From NCBI GenBank assembly GCA_052387905.1, contig JBQTIR010000021.1, forward strand, positions 1 through 64,000: 64,000 nucleotides of DNA. The letters are read 5' to 3'. The DNA comes from JBQTII01 sp052387905. Its GTDB lineage: Bacteria; Actinomycetota; Actinomycetes; Sporichthyales; Sporichthyaceae. Made by a program: the position numbers and the translations under genes. Positions 51,076-58,810 of the stretch are shown in pieces; position 1 is the first letter of the stretch; each line of letters begins with the position of its first letter. The notes under the pieces are model-generated. The model made no database searches, was not told the origin of the DNA, and saw nothing but the letters and a program-made list of their open reading frames with translations.

Positions 51076-51564
51076 TCAGCGGTAGTTGTCGAACTGGATC
51101 GCGAAGTCGAAGTCCTTGGCCTTGAGCAGTGCGATGACGGCCTGCAGGTCGTCGCGCTTCTTGCTGGAGACCCGCAGCTGATCGCCCTGAATCTGGGCCT
51201 GGATGCCCTTGGGCCCCTCGTCGCGGATGATCTTGGAGACCTTCTTGGCGTTGTCCTGGGAGATGCCCTCGTTGATGTCGGCGAAGATCTTGTACTCCTT
51301 GCCGGACAGCTGCGGATCGCCGGCGTCGAGCACCTTCAGAGAGATCTGACGCTTGATCAACTTCTCCTTGAAGACGTCGAGAATCGCCTTGACGCGGTCC
51401 TCGGACTCGGCCTTCATCTCGATGCGCTCACCGGACCAGCCGATGCTCGCGCCGGTGTTCTTGAAGTCGTACCGGTTGGCGAGTTCGCGCTCGGTCTGGT
51501 TCAGGGCGTTGTCGACCTCCTGGCGGTCGACCTTGCTGACGACGTCGAACGAGGAGTCGGCCAC
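51076..51564 (-). CDS. yajQ: YajQ-family nucleotide-binding protein
   Basis: A 162-residue member of the UPF0234/YajQ family, small two-domain proteins. Xanthomonas members bind cyclic di-GMP and regulate transcription. The start SSFDVVSKVDRQEVDNALNQ and the FDFAIQFDNYR end are diagnostic. GTG 51564 has AAAGG upstream. Transcribed divergently from tRNA-Tyr. Whether this actinobacterial member binds cyclic di-GMP is not shown by the sequence. Confidence 0.93.
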   Translation of the reverse strand: MADSSFDVVSKVDRQEVDNALNQTERELANRYDFKNTGASIGWSGERIEMKAESEDRVKAILDVFKEKLIKRQISLKVLDAGDPQLSGKEYKIFADINEGISQDNAKKVSKIIRDEGPKGIQAQIQGDQLRVSSKKRDDLQAVIALLKAKDFDFAIQFDNYR

Positions 51565-51665
51565 GATGCCCGCGCCTTTCGATGGTTGGAGTCTTTAGAG
51601 GTCGGGGAGTTGCGATATCCTCCCAACCGCCACGGTGGCTCGTCACATGAGCCCACCGCGGACAC

Positions 51666-51746
51666 GGCAGATTGCCCGAGCGGCCAATGGGAGCGGACTG
51701 TAAATCCGTCGCGAAAGCTTCCCAGGTTCGAATCCTGGATCTGCCA
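51666..51746 (+). tRNA. tRNA-Tyr (anticodon GTA)
   Basis: 81-nt class II tRNA. The acceptor stem pairs GGCAGAT (51666-51672) with ATCTGCC (51739-51745), discriminator A51746, no encoded CCA. The anticodon stem pairs GCGGA with TCCGT around CTGTAAA, so GTA is at 51700-51702. The T arm is CCAGG-TTCGAAT-CCTGG, and a long variable arm is present as expected for tyrosine tRNA. Confidence 0.97.
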
Positions 51747-51758
51747 CAACCCATGGCA

Positions 51759-51796
51759 GACGACCCCTGACCAGCACCAACAGGTCAGGGGTCGTC
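51759..51796 (+). terminator. Terminator hairpin after tRNA-Tyr
   Basis: GACGACCCCTGACC (51759-51772) pairs perfectly with GGTCAGGGGTCGTC (51783-51796), a 14-bp stem with a 10-base loop, followed by TCGTTGGGGTTGGG. It starts 12 bp after the tRNA. Confidence 0.88.
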
Positions 51797-51923
51797 TCGT
51801 TGGGGTTGGGCGCGGCGGCGGCAGCCTTACCGTGCGCGCCGGGGTCCACCAGGGGCGGACCTGGGTACGATCGGCGCCGTTCGTGAAGTAGTGGGATCCG
51901 GATCCGGAGCCGAAGGAGGCGCC

Positions 51924-52754
51924 GTGGCGAGCGCTGAGGATGCCACCGAACACGCGTGGATCGATTGGGACCTCGACGGCGCCGTCGAGGCGACCGAACG
52001 TTACGCAGAGCTCGTGGCCGGCCTCGTCCTTCGTGCCGAAGGCCGGGAGAACGACGCGGTGCCCGACATGGACTGGACCATTCAGGCCTTGGCGGCGCAC
52101 GTAGCGGCGGGGGCGGTGGGCTACGGGAAATACTTCGACGGAGCGGTCGAGATCGGTTATGACGTCGGCGCCCTCACCGCGTCGAACGAGAAGTTCATCA
52201 CCGCCTACGGCGACCACAGCGTGGCGCACATGGCACAGGACATCCAGGCCGGCTACGCGCACATGGCCGCGGTGGCCCGCACCCGCGGACCGTTGACCCG
52301 GATGGGATGGCACGCCGGGCCGACACCGGTGGGTGCGGTGCTCGGCATCGCGCTCAACGAGCTGCTCCTGCACGGGCGCGACCTCGCGCGGGCGGTGAAG
52401 GAGCCCTGGGAGATCACGCCGGAGGCGGCGCGCCACGGATTTCGGGCCGGACTCGCCCTCGCGCCGGTGGTGGTCGACCGCGAACGCGCAGCGCGGGTGC
52501 CGATGACCTACCGCGTGCACGTCCCGGGAATTGTCAGCTCCGAGTGGCGCTTCGACGCCGACGGGCTCCAGGTCGCCCCCGCAGGCATGCTTGCACGAGT
52601 TGCCTGTTCGACGCGGGTCGATCCCCGCGCAATGCTGCTCGTCGCCTACGGGCGCTCCAGCGCGCTGCGGGCCAGCGCCACGGGCCGGGCCCTGGCCTGG
52701 GGCAGGAAGCCCTGGGCCGCGCTGACCCTGGCGAACTACCTCAACCTCTCCTGA
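51924..52754 (+). CDS. Maleylpyruvate isomerase-family mycothiol-dependent protein
   Basis: A 276-residue member of the DinB-like mycothiol-dependent enzyme family. The N-terminal four-helix bundle carries the expected metal-site pattern (TIQALAAHV, H59, and later NELLLHGRDLARA). The C-terminal half resembles the sterol-carrier-like domain common in this family. GTG 51924 has AAGGAGG four bases upstream and is preferred to the in-frame codon at 51891. Many members are uncharacterised mycothiol S-transferases or isomerases, and no aromatic-degradation genes lie nearby to define the substrate. Confidence 0.82.
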   Translation: MASAEDATEHAWIDWDLDGAVEATERYAELVAGLVLRAEGRENDAVPDMDWTIQALAAHVAAGAVGYGKYFDGAVEIGYDVGALTASNEKFITAYGDHSVAHMAQDIQAGYAHMAAVARTRGPLTRMGWHAGPTPVGAVLGIALNELLLHGRDLARAVKEPWEITPEAARHGFRAGLALAPVVVDRERAARVPMTYRVHVPGIVSSEWRFDADGLQVAPAGMLARVACSTRVDPRAMLLVAYGRSSALRASATGRALAWGRKPWAALTLANYLNLS

Positions 52755-52829
52755 CGCCCTGATTCCAGCCGCACAGGACGGCGATCACGGCCGGCACCGG
52801 TGCGGGCGCCGCCCACGACGAGGCCCGGC

Positions 52830-53081
52830 TCAGACCTCGGCACCGGTGGGTTCGGCGTCGCCGACGTCGGCGAGCTTCCAGGTGAGCTGGAACTCGACCT
52901 CCACCTCGTCGTCGCCGCGCTCATGCTCGACGCTGATCGCCGCATCCCGCGGGACCGTGAACCGCTCGCCGGCGACCTGGATCCGGAAGGGTTTGCCGGC
53001 ATCGAGCGCATCGGCCAGGCGGCGCAGCTTGGCGGTGAACTCCCCGACGGTGTACGTGCGTTCCACATCGCGTTCAGTCAT
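52830..53081 (-). CDS. Amphi-Trp domain protein
   Basis: Short protein of 83 residues matching the amphi-Trp pattern: N-terminal helix (VGEFTAKLRRLADALDAGKPF), then beta strands (FRIQVAGERFTVPRD, VEVEFQLTW) ending in the amphipathic Trp strand. The family is widespread and of unknown function. It stands alone, convergent with the preceding gene and divergent from the next. Confidence 0.8.
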   Translation of the reverse strand: MTERDVERTYTVGEFTAKLRRLADALDAGKPFRIQVAGERFTVPRDAAISVEHERGDDEVEVEFQLTWKLADVGDAEPTGAEV

Positions 53082-53191
53082 GACCCGATCCTGGCACGAG
53101 CGCGCCTCGAGGGGCCCACCCGGCGTCGCCGGGCCGTTCGCGCGCCGCGCGCCGCGCGATTATCGGCGGCGGCCTGGGGGAGAGTGCTGGC

Positions 53192-53722
53192 ATGACCGAC
53201 TCGGCGGCACCGACCTCGACGTTGGCCGACGTCGCGCCCCCCGCGCCGCGCCGGCGGGCCCGGGCCGGCCGCCGCCTGGTTCTGGTGCTGCTGGCGCTGG
53301 TGATCGCCCTCGGCGCGACCACGATGCTGGGCGTGCAGACGGGCACGGTCCGCGCCAGCGCGAACGGCTACGACCTGCGGGTGGACTATCCGCGCATCGC
53401 CCGCTCCGGCCTGGACATCACCTGGCGCGTGACGATCCGTCACCCTGGCGGATTCGGCACCAAGCCGCTCACCGTGGCCGTCTCGGCGCGCTACTTCGAC
53501 ATCTTCGAGCATCAAGCGTTCTACCCCAGCCCCTCCGCCGAGACCGGAGACGGCACGATGCTCTACCTCGATTTCGATCCACCGCCGGGGGAGGTGTTCT
53601 CGCTCGACTTCGATGCCTACGTCCAGACCTCGAGCCAACTGGGCCGCCGCGGCGAGGTCGCGCTGATGGATGGACAGCGCAGTCTGGTCCGGGCCGATTT
53701 CCGCACCTGGCTGATCCCGTGA
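53192..53722 (+). CDS. Membrane-anchored protein of unknown function
   Basis: A 176-residue protein with a basic N-terminus, one hydrophobic helix (about 28-50) and an extracellular beta-rich region of about 120 residues (for example NGYDLRVDYPRIARSGLD, YLDFDPPPGEVFSL). No family recognised. It is 31 bp upstream of the DUF421 gene on the same strand, so the two may work together at the membrane. Confidence 0.7.
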   Translation: MTDSAAPTSTLADVAPPAPRRRARAGRRLVLVLLALVIALGATTMLGVQTGTVRASANGYDLRVDYPRIARSGLDITWRVTIRHPGGFGTKPLTVAVSARYFDIFEHQAFYPSPSAETGDGTMLYLDFDPPPGEVFSLDFDAYVQTSSQLGRRGEVALMDGQRSLVRADFRTWLIP

Positions 53723-53753
53723 CGGCCCGTTCGATGAGGAGCACGATGCCCTG

Positions 53754-54236
53754 ATGGAGATCGTCTTTCGAGCCGTGGTGGTCTTCGCGTTCCTGTGGCT
53801 GGTCACTCGCGCGGTCGGCCGCTCGACCCTCGGCGAACTTAGTACCTTCGAATTGCTGCTGTTCGTGACGATGGGGGACCTGGTTCAACAGGGGGTCACC
53901 CAACAGGACACCTCGCTCACCGCGGCATTCCTTGCTGTGGGTGTTTTCGCGCTGCTGACCGTCGCTCTTTCCTACGCGAACTGGCGATGGCCACGCTCGC
54001 GGTCCGTCATCCACGGCGTACCGGTCGTCGTGGTCTCACGGGGCGAGCCGGACCTGGCGTGTATGCGTGCCGAACGACTGGCCCTCGATGACCTGATGGC
54101 GGCCGCCCGCGAGGACGGCATCGAACGTTTTGCGGACATCAGGCTGGCGGTGCTGGAGACCGACGGCAAGATCTCCTTCTTCACCACCAACGCCAAAGCC
54201 GACGGCGGCGCAGCTGCGCCGCCGCCGGCAGGCTGA
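53754..54236 (+). CDS. DUF421 (YetF/YcaP-like) membrane protein
   Basis: A 160-residue protein with three helices (about 4-20, 33-50 and 58-78) and a soluble domain, the DUF421 layout. Conserved pieces are RSTLGELSTFELLLFVTMGDL and the cytoplasmic MRAERLALDDLMAAAREDGI and ADIRLAVLETDGKISF segments. Bacillus homologues (YetF and sporulation-linked YdfS/YkjA types) are poorly understood. Probably co-transcribed with the preceding membrane protein. Confidence 0.88.
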   Translation: MEIVFRAVVVFAFLWLVTRAVGRSTLGELSTFELLLFVTMGDLVQQGVTQQDTSLTAAFLAVGVFALLTVALSYANWRWPRSRSVIHGVPVVVVSRGEPDLACMRAERLALDDLMAAAREDGIERFADIRLAVLETDGKISFFTTNAKADGGAAAPPPAG

Positions 54237-54261
54237 GGATGACACCGGAGCTGGCGCGGCG

Positions 54262-55851
54262 TCAGGTCCGGGCGTGACGGCCCTTCGAGCGGCGCCGCGC
54301 GGGAGTCCCCGACGCTGACCCGTTGCGGGCGCCGGCCGCTGCTGCGGCGCCGGCGAGAACCAGGGCGAGACCGGCGGCAGCGAGGTCATCGGTACCCGCG
54401 CCGGTCTTGGGCAGCGGGTTGTCGTCGTCCTCGTCATCCTCAGGCGGTGCGCCCTCGACCCCGTTACCCGGGCCGACGCTGGCCGAGGCCAGGTTGACCG
54501 TCAGCACATCGCTCTGCGGCAGGACGCGGACCTGCAGGGCGCGCTGGGTGAAGGTGCCGCCCGAGGAGGACTGGACGTTGACCCGGATCGAGAGCACGTC
54601 CTCCAGTGCGTCGAACAGCGGATCGAGCAGCGGGCCGGCGACATCGGCGAGCAGATCCGAGACCGGGTCCAGGACGGTGTCGAGCAGGTCGTCGAGCAGG
54701 TCGTCGAGCGTGCCGGTGATCGAGCTCAGGTCCAACGCCTCCACGCCGAGAAGCCCGGTGGCGGTGCCGGTGATCTCGATGTCGTCCACGGCAGCGGTGA
54801 TGTCGTCGACCAGATCCTTGACCGCGTCCTTCACCAGGTCGACCACGCGCTCGGTGAGGGCGTCGAGGATGAGGCGGACGAGCTCGGTGTTCGGCGGCAA
54901 GTTGTTCAGGTCCAGGCCGAGAGACTTCAGCAGTGCCTCGACATCGACGGTGATCTTGCCGTTGGACAGGTCGACCGTGACTGCGCCCGAGCCCAGCGTG
55001 AGGTCTTGGTCGTCGACGATGTCGGCCAGGACAGGAAGGTTGTCGGCCTCCAGGTCCGCCCCGGTCAACCCGCCGAGCAGGCCACCGAGCAGGTCGTTCA
55101 GGTCGAGCCCGTCGAGGACTCCGTTCAGGCCGTCGACCTCGCCCTGCATGCCGGCCAGGTCGAGGCCGCCGAGCAGATCCGCCAGCAGCGGGCTCTGCAG
55201 CTTCAGCTTCAGCTGCGCGATCCGGTAATCGCCGGACTGCTTGCCGTCATCACCCGAGCGCTGGTCCGCGCTGGCCGCGATCGCGCCGACCTCGAGGTCC
55301 ACGTCGATGAGTCCATCGACCAGGCCCCCGCCCAGGTCGGAGGCGAGCAGCTTGCTGAGGTCGAGTGTCGCGTTGGCCGCGGGGGTACCGCTCTTGCCGT
55401 CGACGGCGATCGCACCGGAATCAGTGACCGCACCCGAGGCGCCGATGGCGCTGCCCGATTTGCGGGCGATGGCGGCCTGATTCACCGCGCCCAGGGAGAG
55501 CGCGCCGTTGCCCTGGAGCAGGTTGACCGGGCCGAGCGGGATGTCGAGGGAGTTGAGCAAGGTCGCCTTGAGCGGGTTGAGCTCGCGGACGGTGTCCTTG
55601 TTACCGGTGTTCCGGGCGCGCGCATCATCGAGTTCGACCAGGTCGTCGAGGTTGTCGCCGAGCGCGAACCCGCTGAGGAAGAATCCCCGCGCCTGCGAGA
55701 TCGGCTCGTCGGCGGCGAAGGCCGGGGCGGCACCCAGGACCACACCGGCGGACATGACGCCGGTGACGGTCAGGGCCAGGCCCTGGCGACCCCGGTTGGG
55801 GGTGGGGCGCTTGTGGCGGGCGGAGGTCCGAGTAGATCGGGGTGCGGGCAC
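54262..55851 (-). CDS. LPKTG-anchored, choice-of-anchor-G-like surface protein
   Basis: Cell-wall protein of 529 residues. A signal peptide (about 20-47, ending AAPAFAADE) is followed by SQARGFFLSGFALGDNLDD, an opening typical of the choice-of-anchor G family. The middle contains long Leu-Asp amphipathic runs (LDDLLDDLLDTVLDPVSDLL). The C-terminus has LPKTG (480-484), a hydrophobic helix and a basic tail, a complete sortase signal. An acidic stretch (EDDEDDDN) precedes the motif. No sortase gene is in the window. Function unknown, perhaps adhesion or surface structure. Confidence 0.85.
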   Translation of the reverse strand: MPAPRSTRTSARHKRPTPNRGRQGLALTVTGVMSAGVVLGAAPAFAADEPISQARGFFLSGFALGDNLDDLVELDDARARNTGNKDTVRELNPLKATLLNSLDIPLGPVNLLQGNGALSLGAVNQAAIARKSGSAIGASGAVTDSGAIAVDGKSGTPAANATLDLSKLLASDLGGGLVDGLIDVDLEVGAIAASADQRSGDDGKQSGDYRIAQLKLKLQSPLLADLLGGLDLAGMQGEVDGLNGVLDGLDLNDLLGGLLGGLTGADLEADNLPVLADIVDDQDLTLGSGAVTVDLSNGKITVDVEALLKSLGLDLNNLPPNTELVRLILDALTERVVDLVKDAVKDLVDDITAAVDDIEITGTATGLLGVEALDLSSITGTLDDLLDDLLDTVLDPVSDLLADVAGPLLDPLFDALEDVLSIRVNVQSSSGGTFTQRALQVRVLPQSDVLTVNLASASVGPGNGVEGAPPEDDEDDDNPLPKTGAGTDDLAAAGLALVLAGAAAAAGARNGSASGTPARRRSKGRHART

Positions 55852-55967
55852 TGCAGTCTCCTCGAGTGGCCAGGATGAATCCGAATCGAGAATGTTTCGG
55901 ATTTTCCGAGGGGCAACTTGAGGGGTGCCGTGGTGGATCGCGGTATAACGCGGTGGAACGCGCTGCG

Positions 55968-57248
55968 TCAGGCCTTGACGAGCGCGGCCTTGAGCGAGTC
56001 GATGGCGCCCGCGGTGAGCTCGATGTGGGTCTTGAGATCATTGGCAACCGCGTCGGCCGGGATGGCGCCGGCGGTGATGTCACTGAAGAACGCACCGGCG
56101 GTGCCGCGGTAGGCATCCAAGTTGGCCAGGGCCGCCTTCACCTTGTCCTGATCGTCGGTGGCCGTGCCGACCGCGTAGGTGACGAAGTCGGTGACGTGCG
56201 CGCTCCACGAGTCGTAGAACGCGTCGCCGGACTCCTTGCCGGCGATGGTGCCGACAGCGGCGGCGAGGTCCTTGGAGTTCGAGTCGACCATGGCGGCAGC
56301 GGCGGTGAACTGCTCGCCCTCGGCGCCGCCATCAGTGGTGTAGGCAACGAAGACCGCGACAGCTGCGGCGTAGACGTGCTCGGTGAGCAGGTGGGTCAGA
56401 TCTGCGCGCAGGGCGGCGGCCTCGTCGTCGGGGCTGCCGGCCATCTCGGTGGCCTCGGCGATCCCGACGGCGATCGCCTGAGCCATCATCGGCATGTGGG
56501 CCGCGGCGTCCTTCAGCTGCGTATAGGCAGTGGTGTCCCCGGCGGCAAGCGCGTCGACGGCCTTGGCCAGCAGGCCGATGTGCTCGGTGAATGCCGCTTC
56601 GATCTCCTCGGCGGCCAACGTGCCACCGGAGATCTTGTCGAAGAACGCACCGGAGGTCTTCGCGTAAGCGGCAAGGTTAGCGGTGGCATCCTCCTGCAGT
56701 TTCTTGCCCGCGCCGCCGCCCGCCTTGGCGCCCTTGGCGTAGTTGACGAAGTCGGTCACGTGACCGCGCCAGCGGTCGAGGAAGCCGTCGCGTTCGGAGG
56801 TGGCGACGCTGCCGACGGCGTCGGCGACCTTGACCGAGTTGGTGTCGAGGGTGTCGGCCGCGAGCTGGAACTCCGGCGAATCCGCCCCTGCGTGGTACGC
56901 GGTCGCGACCGCGATCCCGGCGAGGTAGACGTGTTCGGTGAGCAGCCAGGTCAGGCCGGAGCGCAACTCCGCGGCGGGCCCGGACACCTCGCCCTCCAGG
57001 TCCTTGGCCAGGTCAATCCCGCTGGCCAGGGCGATGGCGGTTCCCGGCATGTGGCTGGCGGCACGTTCGGCGTCCACGAACGGATTACCCGTGCCGGAGG
57101 GGACAAGCGGCGCGTCCGCGGGGGCCGGCTCGGCCGAGGCGGGCGGCGCGGCGTCGGTGTTGTCGTCGTCACCGCACGCAGCGAGACCACTGCTGAGCAG
57201 GAGGGCGGCAACGGCGGCGGCAAGGGAGCGCGTGGGCTGAATTCGCAT
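55968..57248 (-). CDS. Lipoprotein with two tandem histidine-bearing helical repeats
   Basis: A 426-residue lipoprotein (lipobox LAAC, C25) made of two homologous all-helical repeats of roughly 180 residues. Each repeat carries the same histidine pattern: SHMP or AHMP at the start, LLTEHVY, W--HVTDFV-YA, and EHI or THI near the end, plus a conserved AFF---I--G segment. Four regularly spaced histidines per repeat suggest a metal- or haem-binding bundle. I recall similar repeats in Bacillus proteins loosely named copper amine oxidase, but no oxidase domain is present here. Function unknown; metal binding is inference. Confidence 0.7.
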   Translation of the reverse strand: MRIQPTRSLAAAVAALLLSSGLAACGDDDNTDAAPPASAEPAPADAPLVPSGTGNPFVDAERAASHMPGTAIALASGIDLAKDLEGEVSGPAAELRSGLTWLLTEHVYLAGIAVATAYHAGADSPEFQLAADTLDTNSVKVADAVGSVATSERDGFLDRWRGHVTDFVNYAKGAKAGGGAGKKLQEDATANLAAYAKTSGAFFDKISGGTLAAEEIEAAFTEHIGLLAKAVDALAAGDTTAYTQLKDAAAHMPMMAQAIAVGIAEATEMAGSPDDEAAALRADLTHLLTEHVYAAAVAVFVAYTTDGGAEGEQFTAAAAMVDSNSKDLAAAVGTIAGKESGDAFYDSWSAHVTDFVTYAVGTATDDQDKVKAALANLDAYRGTAGAFFSDITAGAIPADAVANDLKTHIELTAGAIDSLKAALVKA

Positions 57249-57594
57249 GGCGCTCAGTGTCCCTGGTTCTGGGCAGAGGTGCGCGTGCGCCCCCGGCAGA
57301 CCTTTCGAGGTGTCGGCGGAGCTGAATTACGACGGGCGGCTTCTGGTTCGACGCGCAGCGGAGGCCTCGCTCTACCGACCGGGTGAAGTAACTCACCCTT
57401 GTCCCCTCCCCCCTGCGAACGTCCGTCGGTTAATCTGGTGCAGCGGGTGAGGCGCGCGCCGGTCTTCGACCGGCTGCGGTGCCCCGACTGATCTCACCGG
57501 GACGGAGGTCAGCCACAGCCCGCGTGGTGGCCCCTGGCGGTACTGCCGCCGGGGGCCACTTTCATCTCCTGCGGCGCCCTCTAGCGTGGAGGGC
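57249..57594. other. 346-bp region between divergent genes with strong RNA-type secondary structure
   Basis: No protein gene is supported. A chain of hairpins runs on the plus strand: GGGTGA-AGTAAC-TCACCC (57381-57398), GCCGGTC-TTC-GACCGGC (57458-57474) closed by GGTGAG (57446-57451) with CTCACC (57493-57498), and a final 14-bp stem (57527-57559). TAATCT (57431-57436) could be a -10 box. It may be a small RNA or a structured leader of the next gene. Confidence 0.45.
57527..57559 (+). terminator. Strong hairpin, terminator-like
   Basis: The 14-base arms 57527-57540 and 57546-57559 pair with one G-U, enclosing a 5-base loop (TACTG), and are followed by TTTCATC. It lies only 35 bp before the crotonase start, so it would end a leader or a separate RNA rather than a protein-coding transcript. 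Confidence 0.6.
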
Positions 57595-58368
57595 ATGGAC
57601 GACTACCGCTATCTCCAGGTCAAGCGTGACGCCGGCACCGTCCGGATCACGATGAACCGCCCGGACCGCCGCAACGCGCTCTCCGAGGACCACCTGCTGG
57701 AGCTGACCGCGGCATTCACCGAGGCGGGGCGTTCGGATGCGACCGGCATCGTGCTCGGCGGCAATGGTCCGGTGTTCTGCGCGGGGCACGACTTCGCCGA
57801 TGTGGCGTCCCGGGACGTCGCCGGGGTGCGGGACCTTCTGCTCACCTGCACCGCGCTCATGCAGACGATCCAGTCGGTGTCGCAGGTCGTCATCGCCCGC
57901 GTGCACGGACTGGCGACCGCGGCAGGCTGCCAGCTCGTGGCCTCCTGTGACCTGGCGATCGCCGGAGAATCCGCCGGTTTCGCCCTCCCCGGCGGCAAGG
58001 AGGGCTGGTTCTGCCACACCCCGGCGGTCCCGGTCGCGCGCAACATCGGCCGCAAGCGCTTGATGGAGATGTCCATGACCGGCGACGCCATCGACGCCAC
58101 CACGGCGGCCGAGTGGGGCCTGGTCAACTATGCGGTCCCGGACGCCGAATTGGACGTCGCGGTGGACGCCCTGCTGGCCCGGGCCACTCGAGGCAGCCGG
58201 ACGGGTAAGGGAATCGGGAAGCGGACCCTGTACGCGCACCTGGACCGAACCGAAGCCGACGCCTACGCGATCGCCGTCGATGTCATGGCCTCGATGTCGG
58301 CCTCGGCTTCCGCCAAGGAGGGCAGGGAGGCGTTCCTGGCGAAGCGGCCCGCCGTCTGGCCGGACTGA
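57595..58368 (+). CDS. Enoyl-CoA hydratase-family protein (ECHDC3-like)
   Basis: Crotonase-fold protein of 257 residues. The oxyanion-hole motif FCAGHDFADV is present, but the first hydratase glutamate is Gln (AAGCQLVASCD) and the second region reads LPGGKEGWFCHTPAV. This pattern recalls the ECHDC3 subgroup, whose reaction is not well defined. The start is uncertain: ATG 57595 is only one base from GGAGGG, while GTG 57586 lacks a ribosome site. Leaderless translation is possible. It converges with the response regulator gene, leaving four bases between them. Confidence 0.82.
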   Translation: MDDYRYLQVKRDAGTVRITMNRPDRRNALSEDHLLELTAAFTEAGRSDATGIVLGGNGPVFCAGHDFADVASRDVAGVRDLLLTCTALMQTIQSVSQVVIARVHGLATAAGCQLVASCDLAIAGESAGFALPGGKEGWFCHTPAVPVARNIGRKRLMEMSMTGDAIDATTAAEWGLVNYAVPDAELDVAVDALLARATRGSRTGKGIGKRTLYAHLDRTEADAYAIAVDVMASMSASASAKEGREAFLAKRPAVWPD

Positions 58369-58372
58369 TTGT

Positions 58373-58741
58373 TCAGAACTCCTCGGCGTAGGCCCCTTCG
58401 ATCGCCTCGACCAGGTCATCCACCCCTACGGGCTTGGTGAGCACTGCGGTGACCCCGCCGTCGGCCAGGTCCTTGAGCTGGGCGGGTGTCGCACCACCGG
58501 TGACCACCACGACGGGAGTCGCTGCCGTGACCGTCAGCCCGCGCAGCCGCTCCAGGACGGCAAGACCGCCACCTCCGGGCAACCCGAGGTCCAGAATGAC
58601 GACATCGGGGCGTTCGGAACGTGCGATCGCGATCGCCGCGATCGCATCGGGCGCCGCCGCCACCTCGTAATTTCTCTGTCGCAGCATCCGGACGGTGGTC
58701 CGGGACACGACCGGATCGTCCTCGACAAGCAAGACCTTCAT
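58373..58741 (-). CDS. Single-domain response regulator
   Basis: CheY-like receiver of 122 residues with no output domain. The acidic pocket D8/D9, phospho-acceptor D51 (VVILDLGLPG), switch T81 (VVVTGG) and K103 (LTKPVG) are all present. It lies 69 bp downstream of the hybrid kinase on the same strand, so it is probably a phosphorelay partner of that kinase. Confidence 0.93.
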   Translation of the reverse strand: MKVLLVEDDPVVSRTTVRMLRQRNYEVAAAPDAIAAIAIARSERPDVVILDLGLPGGGGLAVLERLRGLTVTAATPVVVVTGGATPAQLKDLADGGVTAVLTKPVGVDDLVEAIEGAYAEEF

Positions 58742-58810
58742 GATGTGGCTCTTTCCTCGTGCGTTGGGGCCCCGGGGCTAGTTGACGGCGGATCCTGGCG
58801 TCGCGTCACC

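Noticed and set aside
57399..57413. Actinobacterial 6C RNA motif, suggested by the C-rich tract near the hairpins
   Set aside because: The C tract is not in the loop of a hairpin, and the two-hairpin layout of that motif cannot be formed.
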